Shown: one piece after another, positions 1 through 8,275 of the stretch
How the letters are laid out: every line of letters begins with the position of its first letter
Position numbering within the stretch: the stretch's first letter is position 1
Assembly (NCBI RefSeq): GCF_018137945.1
Contig: NZ_CP073089.1
Coordinates: forward strand, 2,790,001-2,854,000
Reading direction: 5' to 3'
Length of the DNA: 64,000 nucleotides
From: Brevibacterium sp. W7.2
GTDB taxonomy: Bacteria > Actinomycetota > Actinomycetes > Actinomycetales > Brevibacteriaceae
The notes under the pieces: generated by a model
The model's input: only the letters and a program-made list of their open reading frames with translations
What the model was told of the DNA's origin: nothing
Database searches by the model: none
Made by a program: the position numbers and the translations under genes

Positions 1-472
1 GGCCGGTGATGACCGTGTACGCGGTCGCGAGGTGGCGGTGGGTGAGCGGGATGCCGGCGACGGCGGGCACGGAGTTCGCGCTCGTCACCCCGGGCACGAC
101 ACGGGCGTCGATGCCCGCCGCGTGCAGGTGGGCGAGCTCTTCGCCGCCGCGGCCGAAGACGAACGGGTCGCCGCCCTTGAGACGGACGACGCGACGCCCG
201 GCGCGGGCCTGCTCGACGAGGATCTCGTTGATCCGCTCCTGCGGCACCGGGTGGTGTCCCGGGTTCTTGCCGACGTCGATGATCTCGGCCTCCAGGGGTG
301 CTCCCCTCTCCGCGGTGAGCTCGTCGATGACGGTGCGCGCGCCGAGGCGGTCGGCGACGATGACGTCGGCGGCCTCGAGGGCGCGCAGCCCGCGGACGGT
401 GAGGAGGTCGAGCGTGCCCGGTCCGGCGCCGATGAGGAGGACGCTGCCGGGAGCGAAGTCGGTCGTCCTCAT
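1..472 (-). CDS. cobA: Uroporphyrinogen-III C-methyltransferase, 3' part beyond the left edge
   Basis: SAM-dependent methyltransferase that converts uroporphyrinogen III to precorrin-2, the first committed step to siroheme and corrinoids. Only the first 157 codons lie in the window. They show the family's N-terminal loop VLLIGAGPGTLDLLTVRG, the VVRLKGGDPFVFGRGGEE segment and the PGVTSANSVPAVAGIPLTHR segment. The ATG at 472 overlaps the cysN stop by four bases (ATGA), so it is the last visible gene of the sulfate operon and fits the siroheme need of sulfite reductase. Whether a CysG-type dehydrogenase/ferrochelatase or HemD domain follows cannot be seen. Confidence 0.93.
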   Translation of the reverse strand, partial: MRTTDFAPGSVLLIGAGPGTLDLLTVRGLRALEAADVIVADRLGARTVIDELTAERGAPLEAEIIDVGKNPGHHPVPQERINEILVEQARAGRRVVRLKGGDPFVFGRGGEELAHLHAAGIDARVVPGVTSANSVPAVAGIPLTHRHLATAYTVITG

Positions 473-1800
473 GCTCCTGCCTCCGTCGGGGTCTGCTCCG
501 CGGGGGTGTGGATGCCGGCGGCGACGGTCGCCCCGGTCTGCGGGTCGATGACGAGGAAGCCCCCGGCCCGGCCCTGCTCGCGGAAGTCCGGCAGCGGCAG
601 CGCGGTGCTCAGGCGCACCGTGGCTGTGCCGATGTCGTTGCCGGCGAGCACCTCGGCGGGTTCGGAGTCGTTCGTCGTGAGGTTGCGTCGGGAGTCGATC
701 GTCACGATCCCCTTGACCGTCGACGTGCCCGCTTTGACGAGCACGCGGTCACCGGTGCGCAGGCCCGCCGCGGTGAAGGGGAAGACCTCGGCGCGCAGGG
801 TCGTGCGCGCCGGCGGCAGGGACCCGGCGGCGGCGAGCACGCTGCCGCGGGCGGTGTCGATGTCGTCGGCGAGTCGCAGCGCCACCGACAGGGGTGCCCC
901 GGCGGTCTCGCGGGAACCGTCGGCGGTGTCGATGCCGACGACGCGGGTGCGCATCCCGGCGGGGTGGACGTCGATCTCATCGCCGACGCTGATCCGCCCC
1001 GAGGTGATCTGCCCGGTCACGGCCCGGTAGTCGCGGTAGGCTTCGGCGTCGAGTCCCGGGGCCAGTCCGCCCTGGGGGCGCAGCACCGACTGGACGTCGA
1101 GCCGGAAGGGCTCGAGGTCGGCGGTGTCCTCCTCGATGCTCGGCAGGGTCTCGAGCAGCTCGAGCAGGGAGGGACCGGAGTACCAGGGGGTGTTCGCCGA
1201 GGTGGTCGCGACGTTGTCCCCGGCGAGCGCAGAGACCGGGATGAGGTGCGCGGTGTCGAGGCCGATCTGGTCGGTGATCTCCTCGACCTCACGGGCCACC
1301 TCGGCGAAGGCGTCCGCATCGTAGCCGAGGAGGTCGATCTTGTTGATCGCGACGATGACGTGGCGGATGCCGAGCCGGTGGACGACGGTGAGGTGGCGCC
1401 GGGTCTGCTCGGTCGCGCCGTTGCGGGCGTCGATGAGGACGACGACGGCATCAGCGGTCGTCGCGCCCGTGACCATGTTGCGGGTGTACTGGACGTGTCC
1501 CGGGCAGTCGGCGAGGATGAACGAGCGGCGGTCGGTCGCGAAGTACCGGTAGGCGACGTCGATCGTGATGCCCTGTTCGCGTTCGGCGCGCAGCCCGTCG
1601 GTCAGCAGGGCGAAGTCGAATTCGCCGCCGACGAAGCCGCGTTCGGCGCTCGTGGCCGTGACCTGCGCGAGCTGGTCGGCGAGGATCGCCTTCGCGTCGT
1701 GGAGGAGGCGGCCGACGAGCGTCGACTTCCCGTCGTCGACGGACCCGGCGGTCGCGAAGCGCAGCAGGGTCTTCGTGGTGGTGGGGGCGATGGTCGTCAT
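469..1800 (-). CDS. cysN: Sulfate adenylyltransferase subunit 1 (GTPase)
   Basis: Large GTP-hydrolysing subunit of ATP sulfurylase, which with CysD makes adenosine 5'-phosphosulfate (APS) from sulfate and ATP. GTPase motifs are intact: P-loop GSVDDGKST at residues 19-27, DCPGH at 98-102, NKID at 153-156, followed by EF-Tu-like beta-barrel domains. At 443 residues it has the length of a stand-alone CysN; there is no C-terminal APS kinase (CysC) domain, which agrees with APS rather than PAPS being the reduced intermediate. The frame stays open about 80 codons upstream, but that part is the antisense-like overlap with cysD; the ATG at 1800 shares one base with the cysD stop (TGATG). Confidence 0.95.
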   Translation of the reverse strand: MTTIAPTTTKTLLRFATAGSVDDGKSTLVGRLLHDAKAILADQLAQVTATSAERGFVGGEFDFALLTDGLRAEREQGITIDVAYRYFATDRRSFILADCPGHVQYTRNMVTGATTADAVVVLIDARNGATEQTRRHLTVVHRLGIRHVIVAINKIDLLGYDADAFAEVAREVEEITDQIGLDTAHLIPVSALAGDNVATTSANTPWYSGPSLLELLETLPSIEEDTADLEPFRLDVQSVLRPQGGLAPGLDAEAYRDYRAVTGQITSGRISVGDEIDVHPAGMRTRVVGIDTADGSRETAGAPLSVALRLADDIDTARGSVLAAAGSLPPARTTLRAEVFPFTAAGLRTGDRVLVKAGTSTVKGIVTIDSRRNLTTNDSEPAEVLAGNDIGTATVRLSTALPLPDFREQGRAGGFLVIDPQTGATVAAGIHTPAEQTPTEAGA

Positions 1801-2708
1801 CAGAAGTATCCGTCCTTCTTCCGGTCCTCCATGGCGGCGGCAGAGATCCTGTCGTCGGCGCGTGTGGCGCCGCGTTCGGTCACGGTGGTCACGGCCACCT
1901 CGGCGACGACAGCGGCGATGTCGGCGGCGTCGGATTCGACGGCGCCCGTGCAGCTCATGTCCCCGACCGTGCGGTAGCGCACGGACTTGGTCACGACGGG
2001 TTCGTCCGCGCGCGGGGCGGAGAACTCTCCCGTCGCCCACCACATGCCGTCACGGTGGAAGACCTCGCGGTCGGCGGCGTAGTAGAGGGGCGGAAGGTCG
2101 ATGCCCTCGCGGGCGATGTAGTTCCACACGTCGAGTTCGGTGAAGTTCGAGATCGGGAACACGCGGACGTGTTCGCCGGGCACGTGACGGCCGTTGTAGA
2201 GGTTCCACAGCTCGGGGCGCTGGTTGCTCGGGTCCCACTGGCCGAACGCGTCGCGCAGGGAGATGATGCGCTCCTTCGCCCGGGCCTTGTCCTCGTCCCG
2301 GCGGGCCCCGCCGAACACCGCGTCGTAGCCGCCGGCGGCGATCGCGTCGATGAGCGGCTGGGTCTGCAGGGTGTTGCGGGTGCCGTCGGGGCGTTCCCGC
2401 AGCCGTCCGTCGTCGATGTAGTCCTGGACCTTCGCGACGGTGAGTTCGAGGCCGAAGCGCTCGGCCGTGCGGTCGCGGTAGTCGAGGATCTCCGGGAAGT
2501 TGTGCCCGGTGTCGACGTGGAGGAGGCCGAAGGGGATCTTCGCCGGCCAGAACGCCTTCTGGGCGAGGTGGAGGACGGTCACGGAGTCCTTGCCGCCGGA
2601 GAAGAGGAGGACCGGCTTCTCGAACTCCGCGGCGACCTCACGGATGATGTGGATGGCCTCGGATTCGAGGACGTCGAGGGTCGTCGGTGCCTGGTGGTCG
2701 ATGCTCAT
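1800..2708 (-). CDS. cysD: Sulfate adenylyltransferase subunit 2
   Basis: Catalytic ATP-pyrophosphatase subunit of the heterodimeric ATP sulfurylase; partner of the next gene, cysN. 302 residues. The PP-loop SGGKDS lies at residues 37-42 within KPVLLFSGGKDSVTVLHL, and the CysD signature HVDTGHNFPEILDYRDR follows. The C-terminal RYRTVGDMSCTGAVES segment is also typical. The ATG at 2708 overlaps the cysH stop by four bases. A longer reading starting with MRAAR is possible but would run deeper into cysH, so the overlap start was chosen. Confidence 0.96.
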   Translation of the reverse strand: MSIDHQAPTTLDVLESEAIHIIREVAAEFEKPVLLFSGGKDSVTVLHLAQKAFWPAKIPFGLLHVDTGHNFPEILDYRDRTAERFGLELTVAKVQDYIDDGRLRERPDGTRNTLQTQPLIDAIAAGGYDAVFGGARRDEDKARAKERIISLRDAFGQWDPSNQRPELWNLYNGRHVPGEHVRVFPISNFTELDVWNYIAREGIDLPPLYYAADREVFHRDGMWWATGEFSAPRADEPVVTKSVRYRTVGDMSCTGAVESDAADIAAVVAEVAVTTVTERGATRADDRISAAAMEDRKKDGYF

Positions 2709-3430
2709 ACGTGCAGCCCGCATTCTGTCTTGGAGAAACCTGCCCAGCGTCCGGCCCGGGGGTCCTCCCCCGGGGCGACGGGACGCGTGCAAGGCTCGCA
2801 CCCGATCGACGGGTAGCCCTGGGACATGAGTGGATTGACCGGCACGCCGAAGGCGCCGGCGTAGTCGAGGAGGTCGTCGAAGGACCACGCGGCGACGGGG
2901 TTGACCTTGATGAGGCCGTTCTTCTCGTCGAACGTGATGAGCGGGGTGTTCGCCCGCGTCGGCGCCTCGTCACGGCGCACCCCGGTGAACCAGAGTTCGT
3001 AGCCGGACAGGGACTTCTTCAGGGGCGCGACCTTGCGGCGGGCGCAGCACAGGCCCGGGTCGCGGGCGAAGAGCTCGGCCCCGAATTCGGCGTCCTGCTC
3101 GGCCACGGTCTGCTCGGGGAGGACGTCGACGATGCGCACATCCATCGTCCGGGCCACCTCGTCGCGGGTCTCATAGGTCTGGGCGAAGTGGTAGCCGGTG
3201 TCGAGGAAGAGGACATCGACGCCGGGCATGTACTGGGCGACGAAGTGCGGCAGCGCGGCATCGGCCATCGAGCACGCGACGGCCGCGGCCCGGGTGTCGA
3301 CGTTCCGCGAGACCCAGCGGATGACGTCGGCGGGGGCGGCTTCGGCCACCCCGTTGTCCGGGTCACCGGCGAGCTCCCGGTTCCCCGCCTCGGCGAGGGC
3401 ACGGAGATCATCGAGGGTGCGCGTGCTCAT
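2705..3430 (-). CDS. cysH: Adenylyl-sulfate (APS) reductase
   Basis: Reduces APS to sulfite with thioredoxin as donor. 241 residues. The four cysteines that bind a [4Fe-4S] cluster in the APS-specific branch are present: CC at 128-129 and CEPC at 211-214. The catalytic cysteine sits in the C-terminal ECGLH motif (Cys237). The DTGYHFAQT segment (77-85) belongs to the adenylate-binding fold. Cluster cysteines plus the absence of a CysC domain in CysN argue for APS rather than PAPS as substrate. The start overlaps the sirA stop by four bases, so translation is probably coupled. Confidence 0.95.
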   Translation of the reverse strand: MSTRTLDDLRALAEAGNRELAGDPDNGVAEAAPADVIRWVSRNVDTRAAAVACSMADAALPHFVAQYMPGVDVLFLDTGYHFAQTYETRDEVARTMDVRIVDVLPEQTVAEQDAEFGAELFARDPGLCCARRKVAPLKKSLSGYELWFTGVRRDEAPTRANTPLITFDEKNGLIKVNPVAAWSFDDLLDYAGAFGVPVNPLMSQGYPSIGCEPCTRPVAPGEDPRAGRWAGFSKTECGLHV

Positions 3431-5142
3431 ACCAGCTCCTCATCGTCGACGCGGTGCGCCCATTCGGAGAAGGTCTCGGATTCGCCGCGGCCGTCGAGGA
3501 AGCGGCGCACGAGCTTCTCGACGTAGTCGCTCAAGTTCTCCGCGGTGACCTTGAGGCCGCGCACGGTGCGGCCGAGGCCGGCCTCGTCGCGGTCCTGCGA
3601 GGCCAGTCCCCCGCCGACGTGGACCTGGAAGCCGGGCTGCTGGGTGCCGTCCTCGGTGGTGACGAGCTGACCCTTGAGGCCGATGTCGGCAGTCTGGATC
3701 CGGGCGCACGAGTTCGGGCAGCCGTTGAGGTGGAGGCTGATCGGGTGGGGCAGGTCGATGCCCGCAAGACGGGCCTCGAGCTGCGCGACGGCATCGGCGG
3801 CGGTCTGCTTCGTCTCGACGATCGCGAGCTTGCAGAACTCGATGCCGGTGCAGGCCATCGTCGAGCGGCGGAAGAGGTCCTTCCGGCTCGAGAGCCCGAG
3901 GGCGTCAAGACCGGCGACGACGTCGTCGATGTCGTCCTCGGCGATGTCGAGGAGGAGGATCTTCTGGTGCGGGGTCGTCCGCAGCCGGGTCGAGCCGTAC
4001 TTCTCCGCGAGGTCGACGATCTGACCGAGCAGGGTGCCCGACGCCCGACCGGCGATGAGGCTCACCCCGATGTAGTACTTCCCGTCGGCCTGCCGGTGCA
4101 CGCCGACGTGGTCACCGGCCGTCAGCGGCTTGTCCGGGGCGGGACCGTCGGCGAGTGCGTAGCCGAGGTACTCGGTCTCGAGGACCTCGCGGAACTTCTC
4201 CGGACCCCATTCGGCCATGAGGAACTTCAGGCGCGCCTTGTTCCGCAGCCGGCGGTACCCGTAGTCGCGGAAGATCTCCGTGACGCCCAGCCAGGTCTCG
4301 ACGACCTGGTCGGGGGCGACCCAGGCGCCGAGGCGCTCGGCGAAGCGGGGCACGGTCGACAGGGCACCGCCGACCCAGAGGTCGTAGCCGATGCCGTGCT
4401 CGGGATGTTCGACGGCGACGAACGAGCAGTCGTTGATCTCGTGGACGACGTCCTGGCTGGGGTGACCGGTGATCGCGGTCTTGTACTTGCGCGGCAGGTT
4501 CGCGAGGCTCGGATCCCCGATGTAGCGGCGGGAGATCTCCTCGATCGCCGGGGTCGGGTCGATGAGCTCGTCGGCGGCGATGCCGGCCACCGGCGAGCCG
4601 AGGATGACGCGCGGGACGTCCCCGCAGGCCTCGGTCGTCTGCAGACCGACCGCTTCGAGGCGGCGCCAGATCTCCGGGACGTCCTCGATGGCCACCCAGT
4701 GGAGCTGGATGTTCTGCCGGTCGGTGAGGTCGGCCGACCCGCGGGCGAAGTCGTTCGAGATGTCGGCGATCGTCCGCAGCTGCTCGGTCGTGAGCTTGCC
4801 GCCGTCGATGCGGACCCGGAGCATGAAGTACTCGTCCTCGAGCTCGTGGGGTTCGAGGGTGGCGGTGCGACCGCCGTCGATGCCGGGTTTGCGCTGGGTG
4901 TAGAGACCCCACCAGCGGAAGCGACCGTGCAGGTCATCGGGGTCGATCGAGGCGAACCCGCCCTTGGCGTAGATCTCCTCGATCCGCGCGCGGACGTTGA
5001 GGCCGTTGTCCTCGGCCTTGTCGACTTCGTTCTTGTTGAGCGGTTCGTGACCGTCGATCTTCCACTGTCCGTTGGACTTCTTCGGTCGCGCTGCGGCCTT
5101 GCCTGCGGGCTTCGCGCCGCGCTGCTCCACATCTGTGGACAT
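3427..5142 (-). CDS. sirA: Ferredoxin-dependent sulfite reductase (NirA/SirA type)
   Basis: Six-electron reduction of sulfite to sulfide in the cytoplasm using a coupled siroheme and [4Fe-4S] centre. 571 residues, the usual length. The four cluster/siroheme cysteines are Cys431 and Cys437 (ACTGIEFCK) and Cys475 and Cys479 (NGCPNSCAR), the last being the bridging ligand of the family. First gene of the sirA-cysH-cysD-cysN-cobA operon. The ATG at 5142 is preceded by GGGGAG seven bases upstream; the in-frame TTG six bases earlier would leave no room for that site. NirA-type nitrite reductases share the fold, but the sulfate-operon context decides for sulfite. Confidence 0.93.
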   Translation of the reverse strand: MSTDVEQRGAKPAGKAAARPKKSNGQWKIDGHEPLNKNEVDKAEDNGLNVRARIEEIYAKGGFASIDPDDLHGRFRWWGLYTQRKPGIDGGRTATLEPHELEDEYFMLRVRIDGGKLTTEQLRTIADISNDFARGSADLTDRQNIQLHWVAIEDVPEIWRRLEAVGLQTTEACGDVPRVILGSPVAGIAADELIDPTPAIEEISRRYIGDPSLANLPRKYKTAITGHPSQDVVHEINDCSFVAVEHPEHGIGYDLWVGGALSTVPRFAERLGAWVAPDQVVETWLGVTEIFRDYGYRRLRNKARLKFLMAEWGPEKFREVLETEYLGYALADGPAPDKPLTAGDHVGVHRQADGKYYIGVSLIAGRASGTLLGQIVDLAEKYGSTRLRTTPHQKILLLDIAEDDIDDVVAGLDALGLSSRKDLFRRSTMACTGIEFCKLAIVETKQTAADAVAQLEARLAGIDLPHPISLHLNGCPNSCARIQTADIGLKGQLVTTEDGTQQPGFQVHVGGGLASQDRDEAGLGRTVRGLKVTAENLSDYVEKLVRRFLDGRGESETFSEWAHRVDDEELV

Positions 5143-5229
5143 AGCCAACTCCCCATGCTGGTGCGATTGCTTGGTCAGTCACGCTACAGGCTAACAGAAT
5201 TGCTCAACAAATTAGGATGGCCAAAGCCT

Positions 5230-5249
5230 GTCATGTTTCGACATATGAC
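5230..5249. promoter_or_regulatory. 20-bp imperfect palindrome upstream of the sulfite reductase operon
   Basis: The halves GTCATGTTTC and GACATATGAC are reverse complements at 8 of 10 positions. The element lies about 90 bases upstream of the sirA ATG in the only gap of the sulfur gene block, so it is a reasonable operator candidate for a sulfur regulator. A second dyad (GCGGAA-N5-TTCCGC, 5261-5277) lies next to it. No known regulator consensus was recognised. Confidence 0.4.
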
Positions 5250-5297
5250 GATCCGCGACAGCGGAAGACGTTTCCGCAGGGCGGGCTTGACGCAGCC

Positions 5298-6047
5298 TCA
5301 GAGGACTGCCATCATGCGCTCGCGCACGATGTCGACGAGCAGCGGCGACGCTGGTGACGTGCCGTGCAGCAGGGGGGCGGCGAGGCGTCCGCCGACGCCG
5401 TCGACGAGGCGCGCGGCGAGGTCGTCGAAGTAGCCGGGGGCGAGGAGGAGGTTGGCGACGACGAGGCGCTCACCGAGGTGGCGCTTCTGCTCAACAATGT
5501 CGCGGAGATTGTCGCGTTCACCGGCGAGGAACGCCGTCTGCACGGGCCGGCCGAGGCGGTCGGCGAGGAGGTGTCCGACCGCGCGACTCGCGTCGTTGGC
5601 GCGCTCGTCGCTCGAGCCGGCCGCGACGAGGACGACTTCGTCGTCGGCGGTCAGGGCCCCCAAGCGCTGTGCGAGGAGTTCCGCGAGCCGCGCGTCGGGC
5701 CCGAGGGTGCCGGCGACGCGGATGTCGCGCACCGCCTCGGGGGCGGAGCCGGCACTGTCCGGGGCGGGGCCGCCGGCGGCGGTGACCGCCTCGGCGAGGT
5801 CGACGTGGACGTGATACCCCGGGGAGAGGAGAAGGGGGACGAGCACGCTCGGTCGGTCGGCGGGCAGACGGCGGAGCACCTCGGCGACATCCGGGGCCTG
5901 CACGTCGACGTGCCCGAGGATGACGGTGTCAGTGATCCCGCGCTGCCGCACGTCGGCGGCGACCGCCTCGGCGAGCGCGGTGATGACGGCCTGCCCTTCG
6001 GGGGACGAGGTGCCGTGGGAGATGAGACCGAGCGCAGGGGTGGGCAT
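5298..6047 (-). CDS. sirB: Sirohydrochlorin ferrochelatase (CbiX/SirB family)
   Basis: Inserts iron into sirohydrochlorin to give siroheme, the cofactor of the sulfite reductase encoded next downstream. 249 residues, the size of the two-lobed SirB form. The N-terminal lobe has LISHGTSSPEGQA with His11 and PLLLSPGYHVHVD with His79 and His81, the positions used for metal binding in chelatases of this family; the second lobe repeats the pattern (NLLLAPGYFDD). The reading frame extends upstream as an arginine-rich stretch, so the ATG at 6047 before MPTPALG was chosen. A cobaltochelatase role cannot be excluded, but the neighbours favour iron. Confidence 0.85.
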   Translation of the reverse strand: MPTPALGLISHGTSSPEGQAVITALAEAVAADVRQRGITDTVILGHVDVQAPDVAEVLRRLPADRPSVLVPLLLSPGYHVHVDLAEAVTAAGGPAPDSAGSAPEAVRDIRVAGTLGPDARLAELLAQRLGALTADDEVVLVAAGSSDERANDASRAVGHLLADRLGRPVQTAFLAGERDNLRDIVEQKRHLGERLVVANLLLAPGYFDDLAARLVDGVGGRLAAPLLHGTSPASPLLVDIVRERMMAVL

Positions 6048-6103
6048 CGCCTCATCGTGCCAAGCGGGGACTCGCGCGGTCAACGCCGACGTCACACGGC
6101 GTC

Positions 6104-6135
6104 GTCGGCGCACAGTGCCGTCGGCGCACAGTGCC
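6104..6135. repeat. Perfect 16-bp tandem duplication
   Basis: The unit GTCGGCGCACAGTGCC occurs twice head to tail with no spacer (6104-6119 and 6120-6135) in the gap between the divergent sirB and lipoprotein genes. It may be a simple duplication or a paired protein-binding site; nothing else supports a function. Confidence 0.6.
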
Positions 6136-6261
6136 GTGCGGTTGTTGCGTCGGGTCGGACACCGATGTCGCAGAATGCGCACATCGTCGGGCCCGCGGGC
6201 GCGGGGTTCCGCGGAGAGAATGGCATCAGTCCCACCCCGTCATCCCACCCGAGGAGTCCCG

Positions 6262-6810
6262 ATGTCCCCCATGCTCACCGCCCCCGGGATGCGCGCCGTC
6301 GTCGCCGCGTCCATGCTCGCGCTCAGCCTCGGCCTGACCGGCTGCGGAGCCGGCGGGGATCAGGACGCGCCCGCCGATGGCGCACCGTCCTCGGCGGAGT
6401 CGACTGGGGCGGGGTCGACCGCGCCGAGTTCGTCCGAGGCGGGGTCATCCGAGGAGGCGTCGACGGAGGCGGCACCGTCGGAGGATCCCTTCGCCGACTC
6501 CGCCCGCGCCCAGTCATGGGCGAGCGACGAGGGGATGGACATCGACGCCGACGGCAACGGCACGATCCCCGCCGCCTCGCTCGAAGCCGATCTCGTCGAT
6601 CTCTTCAGGAACAAGTTCGACCTCGAGGTCGAGAAGGCCACATGCGACACGGACATGGAGGTCACGGCGTGGAGCGGCTTCGAGCCCTGCGATGTCGTCG
6701 TCAAGGACATGACGTACTTCGGCACGGTCGAGCTCATCGACCACAAGGATGCGATGGTGAAGTACGAGGTGCTGTTCCCGGGACTCAACAAGGACGACGT
6801 GAGCTTCTAA
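6262..6810 (+). CDS. Small secreted lipoprotein, function unknown
   Basis: 182 residues with a lipoprotein signal peptide: hydrophobic MRAVVAASMLALSLGL followed by the lipobox LTGC, with Cys28 as the lipidated residue. Next comes a Ser/Ala/Glu-rich linker to about residue 75, then a compact C-terminal domain of about 95 residues with two cysteines (ATCDTD and EPCDVV) that could form a disulfide. Small actinobacterial lipoprotein domains such as DUF4333 have a similar cysteine layout, but I cannot confirm membership. The ATG at 6262 has GAGGAG five bases upstream. It stands alone between sirB and a gntR gene. Confidence 0.75.
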   Translation: MSPMLTAPGMRAVVAASMLALSLGLTGCGAGGDQDAPADGAPSSAESTGAGSTAPSSSEAGSSEEASTEAAPSEDPFADSARAQSWASDEGMDIDADGNGTIPAASLEADLVDLFRNKFDLEVEKATCDTDMEVTAWSGFEPCDVVVKDMTYFGTVELIDHKDAMVKYEVLFPGLNKDDVSF

Positions 6811-6835
6811 GCTGGGAGTGGGTCGCGCACGGAGT

Positions 6836-6847
6836 TTGTTCGAACAA
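6836..6847. promoter_or_regulatory. Palindrome TTGTTCGAACAA before gntR
   Basis: A perfect 12-bp palindrome about 30 bases upstream of the probable -10 box of the GntR gene. Regulators of this family usually bind short dyads near their own promoters, so it is a candidate autoregulatory operator. Its TTCGAA core recurs twice in the promoter of the SDR/monooxygenase genes (10819-10824 and 10838-10843). Confidence 0.45.
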
Positions 6848-6870
6848 CACCGGCATTTGCGAATATAGGC

Positions 6871-6876
6871 TAGAGT
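6871..6876 (+). promoter_or_regulatory. -10 box of a leaderless gntR promoter
   Basis: TAGAGT lies six bases before the ATG at 6883 and there is no Shine-Dalgarno sequence, so transcription probably starts at the first codon. Confidence 0.45.
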
Positions 6877-6882
6877 GGCTCC

Positions 6883-7563
6883 ATGTCACGTCAACGGGCG
6901 AGCACCGACAAGGTGCACGGACAGATCCGCGCCGACATCCTCGGCGGCGTCTTCGCGCCCGGACAGAAGCTCAAGTTCGCCGATCTCGGGCAGCGCTACG
7001 GTGCGAGCGTGAGCGCGATCAGGGAGTGTCTGACGCGGCTGACGGAGCAGCGACTCGTCGTCGCCGAGCCCATGGTCGGCTTCCGCGTCATGCCGCTGAC
7101 CGCCGAGGATCTCTGCGATCTCACCGACACCCGCATCGACCTCGAAGTCCTCGCTCTGCGCGGGGCGATCGAGCACGGCGGAGTCGACTGGGAATCCGAT
7201 CTCGTCGCCGCCCATCACCGCCTCGAGCGCACACCGATGACGGCTCCCGACGCGCCGCGGACGATGTCCGATGAGTGGGAGCAGGCGCACACGGCCTTCC
7301 ACGCGGCCCTGCTGGCCGGATGCCGGCGCCCCCGACTGCTCGCGATGACCGAGTCGCTGCGCGACGCCACCGCCCTCTACCGCCGCTGGGCGGTGCAGCG
7401 GGAGCCGAAGCGCGACGGCATCGACGAGCACCGCGCGATCCTCGAGGCGGCGCTGGCCGGCGACGTCGACGCCGCGACCGAGGCGCTGCGCGCGCACTAT
7501 GCGACGACGGCGGAGATCCTCTCCGAGGGACTGTCATCGCCCCTCCCCCGCACCCAGGGGTGA
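6883..7563 (+). CDS. GntR-family regulator, FCD (FadR) subfamily
   Basis: 226 residues. An N-terminal winged helix-turn-helix (about residues 10-70, IRADILGGVFAPGQKL then GQRYGASVSAIRECLTRL) binds DNA. A C-terminal helical FCD domain follows, with the ligand/metal-type residues of the subfamily: Asp83, His136 and His140 in QAHTAFHAAL, and EHRAILEAALAGD near residue 183. Such regulators sense small organic acids. It converges on the DoxX-monooxygenase-SDR genes, and shared TTCGAA motifs suggest it controls them (inference). Effector unknown. Confidence 0.88.
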   Translation: MSRQRASTDKVHGQIRADILGGVFAPGQKLKFADLGQRYGASVSAIRECLTRLTEQRLVVAEPMVGFRVMPLTAEDLCDLTDTRIDLEVLALRGAIEHGGVDWESDLVAAHHRLERTPMTAPDAPRTMSDEWEQAHTAFHAALLAGCRRPRLLAMTESLRDATALYRRWAVQREPKRDGIDEHRAILEAALAGDVDAATEALRAHYATTAEILSEGLSSPLPRTQG

Positions 7564-7618
7564 GAGGCACTGCTGGTTCGGTGCACGGTGTCAGGCGCAA
7601 ACTTTTCGGGCACAGGAA

Positions 7619-7649
7619 CGGGCGCGTCGCCGGATCCGCGACGCGCCCG
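7619..7649. terminator. Hairpin between convergent gntR and doxX-like genes
   Basis: A perfect 12-bp G+C-rich stem (left arm from 7619, right arm ending at 7649) encloses a 7-base loop in the 90-bp gap between two 3' ends. There is no clear T-run on either side, so it would act as a bidirectional, U-poor terminator. Confidence 0.65.
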
Positions 7650-7653
7650 CTCG

Positions 7654-8232
7654 TCAGTTCGCGGGGACGGTCTCCGTCTCGGTGACGACGACGGATTCGC
7701 CGTCAGCGGCCCGTGCCTCTGCGGCCTCCGCGGCCTCCGCCTCGGCGCGATTGCGCTGCGACCACACGATGAACGCGGTCGCCGGCACCGCGGCGAGGGC
7801 GAGGGAGGCGAGTCCGCTGGCGACGCCGTACTTCTTCGTCAGCCCGAGCGCACCGTCGACGGAGTACTCGCCGGGGCCGGTGAATCCGAGGACCCCGGCA
7901 CCGGCGGCGTAGAGCAGCGGCAGCTCGTATCGGCCCTTCATCGCCCACAGGCCGTTCTTCGCATTCACCGAGGCGGCCACGGCGAGGGTGCCGCTGACCA
8001 TCGCCGCACCGAGCGGCGTGCCGGCCCCGAGGAGGAGCATCCCGGAGCCGACGGACTCCGTGGTCGCGGCGAGCTTGACCATCGACTTGCCGGGGACGAA
8101 GCCCCACTTCTCGAACATCGGGGCGGTGCCCTCGGGTCCGCCCCCGCCGAAGAGCCCGAAGGCCTTCTGCGAGGCGTGCCCGAGGATGAGTCCGCCGACG
8201 ACGCCGCGCAAGAGCAGCAGTCCTGTGTTCAT
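7654..8232 (-). CDS. DoxX-like integral membrane protein
   Basis: 192 residues with about four hydrophobic segments. The N-terminal LLLRGVVGGLILGHASQKAFGLFGG and the following FEKWGFVPG are typical of the DoxX/SURF4-like family, whose members are linked to oxidoreductases and redox stress in the membrane. A charged Ala/Glu-rich tail follows the last segment. The start is the ATG at 8232 with GGAG seven bases upstream. Last gene of the SDR-monooxygenase-doxX set, 43 bp after the monooxygenase. Biochemical role unknown. Confidence 0.8.
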   Translation of the reverse strand: MNTGLLLLRGVVGGLILGHASQKAFGLFGGGGPEGTAPMFEKWGFVPGKSMVKLAATTESVGSGMLLLGAGTPLGAAMVSGTLAVAASVNAKNGLWAMKGRYELPLLYAAGAGVLGFTGPGEYSVDGALGLTKKYGVASGLASLALAAVPATAFIVWSQRNRAEAEAAEAAEARAADGESVVVTETETVPAN

Positions 8233-8275
8233 GGTGTCTCCTAACGGTTGAGCTGCTGGTGGACAGGTGGTGCGG

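Noticed and set aside
508..1977. Long plus-strand reading frame opposite cysN/cysD
   Set aside because: Shadow of the minus-strand operon: low-complexity Gly/Asp/Arg-rich protein with no motifs, while the opposite strand encodes intact enzymes.
3454..5433. 659-codon plus-strand frame opposite the sulfite reductase
   Set aside because: Antisense of sirA in a high-GC genome; no recognisable domain and no start signal.
5364..7274. 636-codon plus-strand frame across sirB, the lipoprotein and gntR
   Set aside because: It crosses three better supported genes in other frames and translates to charged low-complexity sequence.
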